64,000 bases of DNA from [Clostridium] celerecrescens 18A. GTDB lineage: Bacteria > Bacillota > Clostridia > Lachnospirales > Lachnospiraceae. Shown here in pieces: positions 52,998-63,079 of the stretch; the first letter of the stretch is position 1, and every line of letters begins with the position of its first letter. Under the pieces are notes generated by a model. The model made no database searches. It saw only the letters and a program-made list of their open reading frames with translations, and was not told the DNA's origin. Location: positions 3,603,501 to 3,667,500 of the forward strand of contig NZ_PGET01000001.1 of assembly GCF_002797975.1 (NCBI RefSeq), written 5' to 3'. Position numbers and translations under genes: made by a program.

Positions 52998-53912
52998 TCA
53001 TTTTATTTTTCTTATCTTTTTTCCTTTAGACGGACTGATGGCCTTTACGGCGATGAACATGAATATGGCAGCCAGGGCCAGCTGGATAAAAATACTTAAG
53101 ATCACCCAGTTTTCCATGATAAAGTTATCCGGATGAGGACCGAACCAGCTGCTTAAACTCCTTACTACCTGACTATCCCCTGTCTGAACATTGATCATTG
53201 CATAGAAGGTAGCCACCGGATTTAGCAGAAGCAGATACAAGCAGGCGCCGGAATTGGTCTGGTCAGCCATACCTCCCACGGACATGGCATAGGTGTTGCT
53301 TATGTTCATCCGGGCCATGGAAAGGGCAAAGACATTGACCGCATAGGTGCCTGCCGCAATGATGACCAGCACACCATAGCTTACTACCGTGGCGATGGTA
53401 GACCGCTTGAACAGGGTAGAAAAACAGATTCCCATGCTTCCACAGAGAAGGGCCACTGCCAGGTAGCAAAATAGCAGGAGTATTACATCATAAATCATCA
53501 CTCCCCCATATACAAAGGATACGGCCAGAAGGGGAAAACTGGACATGATCATGAGGAACATGGTGCTAAAGGATGAGGTAAACTTCCCCCATATGATCTC
53601 CCACGGCTTCAAGGTCGTGGTAAGAAGAAGGTCAAGAGTCTGGCGTTCCCTCTCTCCGCTGATGCTTCCTGCGGTCAGCGCCGGCATGATGAACATCAGC
53701 ATTACAAATTCCACTGCAGCCACGAATATGTACAAATTGGTAAATGAAGAATACTGGATCTCCGCAGTCAGCTTTACCCGTTCCACTACGGAGTACATAT
53801 TAAGCAAAACTACCAAAGCCAGAATCGTATTAAAAAGCGCCAGGATCAGCGCAAGACGGAAGCTTCTGGAACTGACCGTCGTCTCCCGCTTATAAACCGG
53901 ATTCAATTTCAT
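52998..53912 (-). CDS. ABC-2 type exporter permease
   Basis: 304-aa membrane protein with six hydrophobic segments. The N-terminal PVYKRETTVSSRSFRLALILALFN and GERERQTLDLLLTTTLKPWEIIWGKFTSS motif are typical of ABC-2 permeases of the NatB/YhaP type. The start at 53912 lies inside the end of the ATPase gene behind AAGGCGG. It forms a transporter with the ATPase at 53890. Confidence 0.9.
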   Translation of the reverse strand: MKLNPVYKRETTVSSRSFRLALILALFNTILALVVLLNMYSVVERVKLTAEIQYSSFTNLYIFVAAVEFVMLMFIMPALTAGSISGERERQTLDLLLTTTLKPWEIIWGKFTSSFSTMFLMIMSSFPLLAVSFVYGGVMIYDVILLLFCYLAVALLCGSMGICFSTLFKRSTIATVVSYGVLVIIAAGTYAVNVFALSMARMNISNTYAMSVGGMADQTNSGACLYLLLLNPVATFYAMINVQTGDSQVVRSLSSWFGPHPDNFIMENWVILSIFIQLALAAIFMFIAVKAISPSKGKKIRKIK

Positions 53913-54852
53913 GTACAAGCACCGCCTTTTCTTTATCATGATCCGTAATCTGCATAAACAGGGATTCTAAACTTCCCTGCTCCCTGTAGAATCCATGTAC
54001 CAGCACCTCGGCATCCACCAGCTGCTGCAAAAGAAGGGCCTCATCCTGGTTATCTCCAATGAAATTCACCCGGATGTCTTCGTCTTTCACCGCTATGGTC
54101 TGGACACAGGGCTGGCTTTTTAAGATGGTCAGCGCCTTATCCTTATTTCCAAGAACAGAGATGATCAGAGGGTTGGTAGCATTGACCCTGCGCAGTATCT
54201 CCTCCATGCTGCCGCTTAAGATCATTTTTCCCTGGTCAATGACCCCAATGTCCGTACACAGCTCGGAAAGCTCGGAAAGTACATGGGAACTGATGAATAT
54301 GGTCTTCCCCTGCTCTTTTAGTTCCTTTAGGATCTCCTTAAATTCAAACCTGGTTCGTGGGTCCAGCCCTGAAGTCGGTTCATCAAGGACCAGCAAAAGG
54401 GGATCGTGGATCAGAGCCCTTGCCAGGCAGAGCCTCTGCTTCATACCCCTAGATAAGCTGTCTACGTAAAAATTCACCTTATCCTCCAGTCCTACCTGCT
54501 CCAAAAGGGTCATATACCGGGTTCTGCCCTTAAGCCCGTCGATTCCATAGCAGGAAGCAAAAAACTCCATGTATTCGTTGACTTTTAAATTGTCATATAC
54601 ACCGAAAAAATCCGGCACATAGCCGATTTTCATCTTTAATTTATCCAGACCCCCGGACACATCCACGCCATCGATCATCACCTGGCCGCTGTCGGCAAAA
54701 AGAAGCCCTGTCATGATCTTGATGGTGGTAGTCTTTCCTGCTCCGTTAGGTCCTACGAAGCCATAAAGAGATCCCTGGGGGATACGAAGATCCAGGCCGT
54801 TTAAGGCATGGAATTTTCCAAACTTTTTCCGTAAATCTTTAATCTCTAACAT
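53890..54852 (-). CDS. ABC transporter ATP-binding protein
   Basis: 320-aa ATPase of the CcmA/NatA-type exporter class. Walker A GPNGAGKTTTIK, signature LSRGMKQRLCLARALIHDP, Walker B LLVLDEPTSGLDP, H-loop SSHVLSELSELC. C-terminal 90 residues form the extra regulatory domain usual in this class. It shares one nucleotide with the stop/start of the upstream 829-aa gene. Confidence 0.95.
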   Translation of the reverse strand: MLEIKDLRKKFGKFHALNGLDLRIPQGSLYGFVGPNGAGKTTTIKIMTGLLFADSGQVMIDGVDVSGGLDKLKMKIGYVPDFFGVYDNLKVNEYMEFFASCYGIDGLKGRTRYMTLLEQVGLEDKVNFYVDSLSRGMKQRLCLARALIHDPLLLVLDEPTSGLDPRTRFEFKEILKELKEQGKTIFISSHVLSELSELCTDIGVIDQGKMILSGSMEEILRRVNATNPLIISVLGNKDKALTILKSQPCVQTIAVKDEDIRVNFIGDNQDEALLLQQLVDAEVLVHGFYREQGSLESLFMQITDHDKEKAVLVHEIESGL

Positions 54853-57341
54853 TATTTATCCCTTCCTGCCACAGTCAGCATTGGCAGAGTCACATACCAG
54901 TTATTCTCAGATGTATTGTCACATACATATTTTACAGTCAACGTGTTGCCGGGAGACAGATAAGGGGTCAGCTCCCAGGCTTTATAAACCGATTTATTAG
55001 GGTCCATGGTATCGTAATTACCTGTATCGTGGTTATAGAAATAAATATTCCCTTTAAAGATGGTGGTGTAGTAAAAGCTTTCGCTGTTTAAAAACTCGTC
55101 AGAGGGGTTTTCAAAGGTCAGCGTTTCCACCTCCAGATCATTTCCAAGAAAATACTCCAGAGCCACCGGGTCTACGCCGTAAATGGCGTTGGAATCCGCA
55201 TAATACTGTCCGCTTACCACCGTAGGTGTTTTCATAAGGGCAGACCGGGAGGTCTCTCCATTCTTCTTTGTCTTTACATTAATGGTAGATGTAAACATGG
55301 ACATGCCGAAAGTTTCATAATTCCCCCCGGCAAGGAACTGGCTGGCTGACTGGTCCTTGCTGAAAGCCACGATCCTGGCCTCCGGATTATAGAATGAGGA
55401 ATACTTATCAAGGTAAAAGCTTAAGATGTTGGTTCTCGATAAAGCCAGCATGTAAGCTGGATCCTCAATGTCCGCTTTGGGATATTGATAGCTTCCCGTT
55501 ACCCGTGCAGATACCAGGAAGGAATTGTTAATGGGATAATTGATGACAGGAATCCCGTTAAGATTCATGGTCTCTCCTGGCTTTAACTCTTCAATGACCA
55601 CCATTTTCCCGTACATCAGGATTCCTACCTTTTCCACCTGGAAAGGATACTCATTGGTCACAGTGCCGTATACATTTCCCTCAAACAGGGTGATGTCCCC
55701 GATAAGGCCCTTATGCTCTGTATTGGAAGTCCGTTTCTTTAAGGAATAATACTTGGGGGTAAAAGCAGCCGCGTTCTGGACCGATACTCTGGTGTCCGAT
55801 TCCCCATAGGATATATTCACCTTATAGTCCTCATTTCCCATGAATCTGGGGACCGGCTTCATCTCATAGGAACTGCTTCTGGTGATTGGAAGCAGATCGT
55901 ACGACGGATCCAGGGCAATGGTATATGCCTTGTTATAAGGCGTCCTCATGTTGATATAAGTATATTCGTCCACATAGTTTTCCGTGGTATCCAGAATGGT
56001 TGCATAAGTAAAAAAGGTATCCTTAAACCTGGTTCCTACTCCCATTAAATATACGATTGCTGCAAAAGACAGGGAAACCGCTGCAACCGCGGTCCGGTAA
56101 TACCTTCTCCGCTCCTGCTTTTTCAAAAACAGGTACAGCCCAGGACCCACCAGTACGATATATCCCAGGATCACTGCGGCATAAACCACCAGATTGGGCA
56201 GCTTATCTAAATTACCGGTATTTAACATATTCTGCACGGACCAGTACTGGCCGGAATTTCCGCTGTAAAGGTAGGAGGATAAATCATTTAACTTGGTTTC
56301 TCCCAAAAGCGCTGTAAAAAGCTTATCTACATAGGAACGCTGGACCTGGCAGAAGGAAGCGATATCCACAAAGTCATAGGCAGCTACGCCTACCTTTCCT
56401 TTCCCCTTTGATACAGAAGTAAGGACCGGGAATTCATCATTGGAAAGCACTCCGGTTCCGCCTTTTAAGGAAACGTCTGCACAAACCAGATTCATGAAGG
56501 AATCTCCTGGACCATTGGAGGAATATTCCACTCCCATGTCCACGGATTTTTCCGATGGAGGTGCATAATCATCTTCAAGGATATCAGACCGGAAGGCATA
56601 AAGGGTATCATCCACCCGGCTGCCGGTTCCCAGAAGAAGAGTCCCTCCCCCTTTTACCCATTCCCAGATTGCAGATACCTGGTCTGTGGACAGCCTTTTT
56701 GTATCGTAATCTGTAATGACCAGCACATCCAAAAGGTCCAGACCGATGACATTATCCGGCATCTTTTCTGTTTCCATCTCAAAGGTCTTGATCCTGACAG
56801 AGCTGTAATTCACTCCCACCCCCTCCATATAGGACAGAGTATCCGGTTCATCGGATAAAACCCCAACAAACAGTTCTGCAATATCTGCCGTGACATTCAT
56901 TTTTAAGCGTTTCCGGATCAGTTCTTTTCCCTGGGAGTCCAGAAGCTTCACATAAAGAACATCTGCCCTTCCCACCGGAATATCCAAGGATTCCTCCGAA
57001 GCTTCAAAGGCCTTTAAGGAAACCGGGTACTCGTATTGGTAAATATCATAATCCGACTCCATGGCAATCGCCTGGACCGTTCCCTGAAATTCGGAATCCA
57101 GCTGGTTTTTTAATGAAAAATTAACCGGTACGTAACGTCCGCTTTTTGCATTTCCCTCATATCCATAGGAAACATCCATGGAAACCCCGGAATTCGAAGC
57201 CGCATAATTTCCGTCTGCAAAGGAATTCCCTGCATTCATTCCGGCCGGTGTTTCATTTGCCATACCGAAAGCAGGCAGCGTTACGCTGCCTGCTATGGTG
57301 ACAACCATGGCACAAATCAGGGATATCTTTCTGAATTTCAT
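54852..57341 (-). CDS. Large exported/membrane protein associated with ABC exporter
   Basis: 829-aa protein of unknown function. Signal peptide (residues 1-26, ends LPAFGMA), an extracellular N-domain with beta-sandwich character (60-155), then a glutamine-amidotransferase-like segment (about 155-345) including LDVLVITDYDTKRLSTDQVSAIWEWVKGGGTLLLGTG without an obvious catalytic Cys, two membrane helices (382-406 and 417-435), and a C-terminal extracellular domain of about 390 residues. This resembles the auxiliary proteins found with NatA/NatB-like and gliding-type exporters. Sits between histidine kinase and ATPase genes (overlap 1 nt with the latter), so probably part of a signal- and transport-linked envelope system. 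Confidence 0.82.
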   Translation of the reverse strand: MKFRKISLICAMVVTIAGSVTLPAFGMANETPAGMNAGNSFADGNYAASNSGVSMDVSYGYEGNAKSGRYVPVNFSLKNQLDSEFQGTVQAIAMESDYDIYQYEYPVSLKAFEASEESLDIPVGRADVLYVKLLDSQGKELIRKRLKMNVTADIAELFVGVLSDEPDTLSYMEGVGVNYSSVRIKTFEMETEKMPDNVIGLDLLDVLVITDYDTKRLSTDQVSAIWEWVKGGGTLLLGTGSRVDDTLYAFRSDILEDDYAPPSEKSVDMGVEYSSNGPGDSFMNLVCADVSLKGGTGVLSNDEFPVLTSVSKGKGKVGVAAYDFVDIASFCQVQRSYVDKLFTALLGETKLNDLSSYLYSGNSGQYWSVQNMLNTGNLDKLPNLVVYAAVILGYIVLVGPGLYLFLKKQERRRYYRTAVAAVSLSFAAIVYLMGVGTRFKDTFFTYATILDTTENYVDEYTYINMRTPYNKAYTIALDPSYDLLPITRSSSYEMKPVPRFMGNEDYKVNISYGESDTRVSVQNAAAFTPKYYSLKKRTSNTEHKGLIGDITLFEGNVYGTVTNEYPFQVEKVGILMYGKMVVIEELKPGETMNLNGIPVINYPINNSFLVSARVTGSYQYPKADIEDPAYMLALSRTNILSFYLDKYSSFYNPEARIVAFSKDQSASQFLAGGNYETFGMSMFTSTINVKTKKNGETSRSALMKTPTVVSGQYYADSNAIYGVDPVALEYFLGNDLEVETLTFENPSDEFLNSESFYYTTIFKGNIYFYNHDTGNYDTMDPNKSVYKAWELTPYLSPGNTLTVKYVCDNTSENNWYVTLPMLTVAGRDK

Positions 57342-57347
57342 TCTTTG

Positions 57348-58484
57348 TCACCCTATCTTTCCAAAGTTCTCTTTATTAATATCAAAATCCACCTGCAGTT
57401 TAATCGTAAATACCGTTCCGGATAGATCACTGGTCACATGGATGGTTCCGCCATGCATATCCACAATATTCTTTGCAATGGCAAGCCCCAGCCCCGTTCC
57501 TCCCGTATTGGTAGACCGTGACTGTTCCACGCGGTAAAACTTATTGAAGATAAGAGGCAGCTCTTCCTCCGGAATTACGTAACCGTAATTGATCACCTGT
57601 ATGGTAACCAGTTCTTCGCTGCCATGGACCTTTACCAGGATGCGCTTTCCATCCGCTCCGTATTTGATGGCATTGTTGATCAGATTGTCAAACAGACGGG
57701 CCAGAAGGTTGCCATCCGCCGAGATCATCTGGGCAGGAACATTGCTTTGAAGCTCATAAGATAGGTTCTTATCCACAAAACTGGGATAAAATTCTTCCAA
57801 AAGCTGACTTAAGAGCTTCACCACGTCCACCTTGGCTACGTTCATGGAGATCTTCCCATAGTTCAGCTTTGTAAATCCGAATAAGTCCTCAATCAGCTTT
57901 TCCAGCCGCTTTGTCTTTACGTATGCAATCCCTATGTACTTTTTCTGGACCTCCGGATCAAGCTTTGTTTCTCCGGACAATAGCTCAAGATACCCGATGA
58001 TGGAGGTTAAGGGGGTTCTTAAGTCATGAGCTATATTGGTAATCAGCTCGTTCTTGGTACGCTCCGCTTCCCGTTCCTTATCCATGAGGCCTCTTAAATC
58101 TTCCACCATCTTATTTAGACTAGCAGCCATGACAGAGAATTCATCATCCCCCTCAATGTCTACCGTAATATTTAAATCTCCCTCGGAAATGCTCTGCATG
58201 GCATCAGAAATCCGGCTGATGTAACGCATGGACTTTTCCTGGAGAAGGAGAAAGGTGACCGTGAATATTCCGATCCCGAAAATTACGTAAATCAGGATCA
58301 CTACCACATCAAAGGATGTGAGCATCTCAACAAATGCATTGTCCTTTTGGGTGTTTCTCATGTAGGAGGCTACCAAAGATACATTGGTCACCAGAAATAT
58401 CTCGATCAGGACCGTGACCACTGCACTGTAAAAAATATTGGCAATGACCCGGGTATGAAAACGGCGGTTAAGATCACTTTTCAA
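57348..58484 (-). CDS. Sensor histidine kinase (VanS-like)
   Basis: 378-aa membrane kinase: two membrane helices (about 13-35 and 58-81) with a very short extracellular loop of about 20 residues, HAMP (82-135), DHp domain with His153 in NELITNIAHDLRTPLTSIIGYLELL, and an HATPase domain (NLINNAIKYG, GTGLGLAIAKNIVDMHGG). The short loop suggests intramembrane or partner-mediated sensing, possibly through the ABC transporter encoded downstream. Overlaps the regulator gene by 11 nt. Confidence 0.94.
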   Translation of the reverse strand: MKSDLNRRFHTRVIANIFYSAVVTVLIEIFLVTNVSLVASYMRNTQKDNAFVEMLTSFDVVVILIYVIFGIGIFTVTFLLLQEKSMRYISRISDAMQSISEGDLNITVDIEGDDEFSVMAASLNKMVEDLRGLMDKEREAERTKNELITNIAHDLRTPLTSIIGYLELLSGETKLDPEVQKKYIGIAYVKTKRLEKLIEDLFGFTKLNYGKISMNVAKVDVVKLLSQLLEEFYPSFVDKNLSYELQSNVPAQMISADGNLLARLFDNLINNAIKYGADGKRILVKVHGSEELVTIQVINYGYVIPEEELPLIFNKFYRVEQSRSTNTGGTGLGLAIAKNIVDMHGGTIHVTSDLSGTVFTIKLQVDFDINKENFGKIG

Positions 58485-59181
58485 TTTTGTATCCTACCCC
58501 CCAAACAGTGGTGATGATCTTGTTCTGTCTGGTATCCTCTTTCATCTTTCCCCGCAGCCGTCTGATATGTACCATAACTGTGTTATTTGCCTCATAAACC
58601 TTTTCATTCCACACTTTTTCAAAAATCTCATCGGTGCTGAACACTCTTCCGGGGTTAGAGGCCAGTAAGTAAAGGATGTCAAACTCAATGGGGGTGAGTT
58701 TGATCTCTTCCCCATAAACAGTCACCTTATGGTTATCCTTGTTAATGGTCAGTCCTCTTATTGCGATTTCATTCTTAGCAGCTTCATTTACCGCGCTGTT
58801 GGGGTTTAACTGGGTATAACGGCGAAGCTGGGATTTTACCCGTGCCGTCAGCTCCAGAGGGTTAAAGGGCTTTGTCACGTAGTCATCAGCCCCGGTTCCA
58901 AGTCCCAGTATTTTGTCCAGATCCGTGGACTTGGCGCTGAGCATGATGATAGGAATGTTATTGGTCTCCCGTATTTTCTTGCACATTTGCAGGCCATCCA
59001 TTCCTGGCATCATGATGTCTAAAAGTACCAGATGGATCTGGTTCTTTTCCAGAACTTCCAGTCCTTCTTCCGCATTATCTGCTTTATATACTTTATAGCC
59101 ATCACTGACCAGATAGATTTCCACCAGGTCTGCAATCTCTTTCTCATCATCCACAACCAAAATGCTTATTGTCTCGGACAT
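58474..59181 (-). CDS. OmpR-type response regulator (VanR-like)
   Basis: 235-aa regulator. The receiver domain has LVVDDEKEIADLVEIYL, phospho-acceptor Asp55 in LLDIMMPGMDG, MLSAKS and the VTKPFNPLEL Lys. The C-terminal winged helix includes LTPIEFDILYLLASNPGRVFSTDEIFEKVWNE and HIRRLRGKMKED. Sequence style is close to VanR. First gene of a unit running kinase, 829-aa protein, ABC ATPase, permease, nfo, so it probably controls its own operon. Confidence 0.95.
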   Translation of the reverse strand: MSETISILVVDDEKEIADLVEIYLVSDGYKVYKADNAEEGLEVLEKNQIHLVLLDIMMPGMDGLQMCKKIRETNNIPIIMLSAKSTDLDKILGLGTGADDYVTKPFNPLELTARVKSQLRRYTQLNPNSAVNEAAKNEIAIRGLTINKDNHKVTVYGEEIKLTPIEFDILYLLASNPGRVFSTDEIFEKVWNEKVYEANNTVMVHIRRLRGKMKEDTRQNKIITTVWGVGYKIEK

Positions 59182-59332
59182 GAAAATACCTCCCTTGTCG
59201 TTATGTAAGCGGCTTTTCTCTTTTTATGAGAAAAATCCTGCATCCATTTTACCACAAGAAAGGTATCTTTGCCTTACTATTTTCTTACAAAAAAGCTATA
59301 ATTCGGTAACTATGGGGCTCTCTTCCATTGGC

Positions 59333-61474
59333 TCACCCCTGACTTTCCGTAGGAATAAACACCCGGCTGCCTACCGGATCAGACTTTCCAAGCTCCGCTT
59401 TCACATTCTGGATGGCCTCTTCACAGAACAGCTCCTGGCTGTTGACCAGGACTCTGCCCCTTTTATCAGGTTTCTCATAGGTTCCGTCGGCTTTTAAGAT
59501 ATGGGCCTTCACATTATCCTGGAATTGAACCTTAAGTAGATGGATGACCTGCTCCTGCAGCATTTCATCTTCTACGGGGAACATGATCTCCACCCTTCGG
59601 TCTAAGTTTCTGGGCATCCAGTCGGCGCTTCCCATATAAAGCTCCGGACTGTTGTCATTTTCAAAATAAAAGATCCGGGCATGCTCCAGGAAATTTCCAA
59701 CAATGGAATGGACCGTGATAGTTTCACTTAAGCCTGGAACTCCTGCCTTTAAGCTGCATATTCCGCGGACGATCAGTTCAATCTTCACTCCCGCGCAGGA
59801 GGCCTCATAAAGGGCCGCTATGATTTCCTTATCGCAAAGGGAGTTCATCTTGGCCATGATATGGGCCGTTTTCCCGTTTTCTGCATTTTTCGTCTCCCTG
59901 CGGATCAGCCTTAAAAATCTGGCCCGCAGCCAGATGGGAGCCATCACCAGCTTATTCCAGTGAAGCGGCTCGGAATAGCCTGACAGCATGTTAAATACAG
60001 CGGTGGCATCTTCCCCGATCTGAGGGTTGCAGGTCATGAGGCCAAGATCCGTATAAAGCTTTGCTGTGGAATCGTTGTAGTTTCCGGTACCTAAATGAAC
60101 ATAACGGCGGATGCCATCCTCTTCTCTGCGCACCACCAGCGTAATCTTGCTGTGAGTCTTTAAACCTACCAGTCCATAGATGACATGACAGCCGGATTTT
60201 TCCAGCTTTTTCGCCCAGTTAATATTATTTTCCTCATCAAAGCGGGCCTTTAGTTCCACCAGCACCGATACCTGTTTTCCATTGTCAGCGGCCTCTGCCA
60301 AAGCGGCAATGATGGGGGAATTTCCGCTGACCCTGTAAAGGGTCTGCTTGATCGCCAGGACCTCAGGGTCACTGGCAGCGGTTTTTACAAAATTTACCAC
60401 AGGGTCAAAGGTCTCATAAGGATGATGAAGCAAAATGTCGCCTCCGCGGATGTTGGTAAATATGTCGTCCTCGTTCATAAGCCTTGGAACCTGCTGGGGA
60501 ATGTAGGGAACTGCCTTTAGATGGTTAAAGCCTTTCATTCCGTACATCTTCATGAGAAAGGTCAGATCCAGAGGGCCTGCGATCTCAAAGATGTCGGCAG
60601 AGCTGATGCTTAACTCCCGTTTCAGTATTTTTAACAGGCGTTTATCCATCTTCTCTTCCACTTCCAGACGTATGGCCTCGCCCCATTGCCGTTTCTTAAG
60701 CTGTTTCTGGATTTCCTCCAGAAGGTCCTCCGCTTCTTCCTCGTCAATGGTGAGATCCGCATTTCTCATGATGCGGAAGGGATGGGCGGTAATGACGTTG
60801 TAATTTAAAAACAGGCTGCCGATATTCCGTTCAATGATCTGTTCCAGCAAAATGACCGCCCGTTCATCCTTTTTCCCGGTGGGAAGCTCCACAATTCTTG
60901 GAAGAACGCTTGGCACCTGGACCATGGCAAATTCCAGTTCCTCTTCCCCGCTCTTTTTCTGCAGGAGAGCCGCAATGTTTAAGGATTTGTTTCGGACCAG
61001 CGGAAATGGCCTGGAAGAATCCACAGCCATGGGAGTGAGCACTGGATATACGTTCCTCTCAAAATAGCTGTCCGCATAGCTTCCCTCTTTTTCGCTTAGA
61101 TCCTCATGGCCCTGAACCACCCGGAGTCCATTCTGCTTTAATGTGGGCAGAAGGGAACGGTTGTAGGTAGAATACTGCAAAGCAACCAGCTCATGGGTCC
61201 GCACGCTGATCTTTTCAAGCTGTTCCGGCGGTTTTAAGCCTGCAATATCCGGCTTTGTATATTTGGCATGGACCATATCCTTTAAGGAAGCCACCCGGAC
61301 CATATAGAATTCATCCAGGTTTGAGGCTGTGATGCTTAAAAATTTCAGCCGTTCAAAAAGAGGTAGGCTTTTATCTCTCGCTTCACTTAGCACGCGGTAA
61401 TTGAATTCGATCCAGCTCAGTTCCCGGTTTACATAATTTTCAGGATTGTTGTATATTTCATCGGCGCCTGTCAT
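59333..61474 (-). CDS. ppk1: Polyphosphate kinase
   Basis: 713-aa PPK1, reversibly polymerising the gamma-phosphate of ATP into polyphosphate. N-terminal YVNRELSWIEFNYRVLSEA, Arg/His motifs RFDEENNINWAKKLEKSGCHVIYGLVGLKTHSKI, the autophosphorylated His in RRYVHLGTGNYND, and EHARIFYFENDNSPELYMGSADWMPRNLDRRVE (second active-site His). Length matches E. coli PPK (688 aa). Overlaps the start of ppx by one nucleotide, so kinase and phosphatase are made from one mRNA. Confidence 0.96.
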   Translation of the reverse strand: MTGADEIYNNPENYVNRELSWIEFNYRVLSEARDKSLPLFERLKFLSITASNLDEFYMVRVASLKDMVHAKYTKPDIAGLKPPEQLEKISVRTHELVALQYSTYNRSLLPTLKQNGLRVVQGHEDLSEKEGSYADSYFERNVYPVLTPMAVDSSRPFPLVRNKSLNIAALLQKKSGEEELEFAMVQVPSVLPRIVELPTGKKDERAVILLEQIIERNIGSLFLNYNVITAHPFRIMRNADLTIDEEEAEDLLEEIQKQLKKRQWGEAIRLEVEEKMDKRLLKILKRELSISSADIFEIAGPLDLTFLMKMYGMKGFNHLKAVPYIPQQVPRLMNEDDIFTNIRGGDILLHHPYETFDPVVNFVKTAASDPEVLAIKQTLYRVSGNSPIIAALAEAADNGKQVSVLVELKARFDEENNINWAKKLEKSGCHVIYGLVGLKTHSKITLVVRREEDGIRRYVHLGTGNYNDSTAKLYTDLGLMTCNPQIGEDATAVFNMLSGYSEPLHWNKLVMAPIWLRARFLRLIRRETKNAENGKTAHIMAKMNSLCDKEIIAALYEASCAGVKIELIVRGICSLKAGVPGLSETITVHSIVGNFLEHARIFYFENDNSPELYMGSADWMPRNLDRRVEIMFPVEDEMLQEQVIHLLKVQFQDNVKAHILKADGTYEKPDKRGRVLVNSQELFCEEAIQNVKAELGKSDPVGSRVFIPTESQG

Positions 61475-63042
61475 CAGGATAACCTCCTCTTCTGTTTTAA
61501 TATGGGCCTTATTCCGAATATTTCTTCAAAAAAATCTGCTTTCTGCCGGAATGCCATGGATTCCAGGGTGATATCACCTTCATAAGAGGCGGTCACCACC
61601 AGCTGTCCGTTCTTTACGCTCATATGGATATCTGACAGCTTCTGCTTGTGGCTGCGGTCCAGGGAATTGGCAAGCCTTAAAATAGCGGTCAGCTTTCCCA
61701 CAAGTATGATGCTGTCCTTATGAGGAAATTCTCCCTTTGTATTCCGGAACACCTCTTCGCTTAGGTGGATCCGGTTATAATCAAATTCCACCCCGTTGTA
61801 GCGGACCGCATTGGCCACGATCTCCCGCTCCATATGGGACAGACCGATGATCTCTGTTGACATAATGATATGGTAGGCGGATTCGCTGGGGTTTCTCATG
61901 CTGATAAATTTTCCGCAGGCGTGAAGGATGGCGGCGATCTGCAAAAGTAGCCGTTCCCTCTTTCCCATTCCGTGGTACTTCTTCATGCTGTCAAAGATAT
62001 CTACCACGTATTTTTCCATATTCACCGTATGTGGGCCATGGCATTTATAGCGTTTTGCCATATTGCGGGAAGCCGCAAGAATGTCCTCGGAAAAATCATG
62101 GTTGAATTTCACCGCCTTTGTCTCCTCTGCAAACTCAGCGGCAATGCTGTCGCATAAGCGGATTCCCGGAATCCAAAAGAGCTCCGCCTTGGTCAGTTCC
62201 AGAACTCGTTTAAAGATGATGGCCGCCGGAACCAGGAGGGTTGCGTATTCCGAATTAACTCCGAACCGTTCCTGGATCTGGTCTAAGGACATTTCCACAA
62301 TCTTTTCATAAAAAAATGCAAATTCCTCTGCAGTGACCCGCTCCACAGGCTTCCCGCCGCGGCTGCCCCGGGACAGATAAAGGATGCTTTCTCCTATCCC
62401 GATCAAATTTTTGATCTCCCTGTCCTTTAAGTAAACCTTGCGGAATGTATATAATTCATTATCCACCATTTCCTCGATCAGGGTATTCTGCATCTGGTTA
62501 TCGACTTGTACGGTCCCCATCATTTCACGGATTCTTAAGACGCCTAACATCAGGTTATGGGTGGAAACCAAGGCATCCCTGTCAAAGAGGGAAACCTGCA
62601 TGCTTCCAAAGCCCACATCCACAATGGCTGTGCCTTTTTGTATGATCTTATGGAATTCCGCATCCTTTGAGGCGATGGCCTTATAACTAATAAATCGCTG
62701 CTCGGAGTTGCTGATGACCCGCACTTCAATACCGGTCCTCACCCGGATCTGATCCAGTACGATCCGGCTGTTCTTGGCTTCCCGCAGGGCACTAGTGGCA
62801 TAGGCCCGGTACCCGATCACCTTATAGGACTGCATGATATCCGCAAAGTCCTTAATGACCTGACACATCTCCTCCACCAGCTCATAGCTGATCTTTCCAT
62901 CATTATAGGTGTCCCTTCCAAGGGCAATGACATGACGGACATGGTCCACCTTCCGGATTCCTGTCTTAGCAGAAATCTCATAGATACCAAGCTCCAGTTC
63001 AAACGATCCCACATCTATGGCGGCAAATAATCGTATTGCCAT
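61474..63042 (-). CDS. Ppx/GppA-family exopolyphosphatase
   Basis: 522-aa phosphatase with an ASKHA fold (AAIDVGSFELELGIYEI, YATSALREAKNS, GTAIVDVGFGSMQVSLFD) and a C-terminal HD-like domain (ILHACGKFISMRN, HIIMSTEIIGLSHMEREIVANAVRYN). It hydrolyses polyphosphate and/or guanosine pentaphosphate. The paired ppk and ppx arrangement lets the cell set polyphosphate level. GGAGGAAAG precedes the ATG. Confidence 0.93.
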   Translation of the reverse strand: MAIRLFAAIDVGSFELELGIYEISAKTGIRKVDHVRHVIALGRDTYNDGKISYELVEEMCQVIKDFADIMQSYKVIGYRAYATSALREAKNSRIVLDQIRVRTGIEVRVISNSEQRFISYKAIASKDAEFHKIIQKGTAIVDVGFGSMQVSLFDRDALVSTHNLMLGVLRIREMMGTVQVDNQMQNTLIEEMVDNELYTFRKVYLKDREIKNLIGIGESILYLSRGSRGGKPVERVTAEEFAFFYEKIVEMSLDQIQERFGVNSEYATLLVPAAIIFKRVLELTKAELFWIPGIRLCDSIAAEFAEETKAVKFNHDFSEDILAASRNMAKRYKCHGPHTVNMEKYVVDIFDSMKKYHGMGKRERLLLQIAAILHACGKFISMRNPSESAYHIIMSTEIIGLSHMEREIVANAVRYNGVEFDYNRIHLSEEVFRNTKGEFPHKDSIILVGKLTAILRLANSLDRSHKQKLSDIHMSVKNGQLVVTASYEGDITLESMAFRQKADFFEEIFGIRPILKQKRRLS

Positions 63043-63079
63043 ACCTTTCCTCCTTACTGCCCATTTGTCAGGCAGCTTT

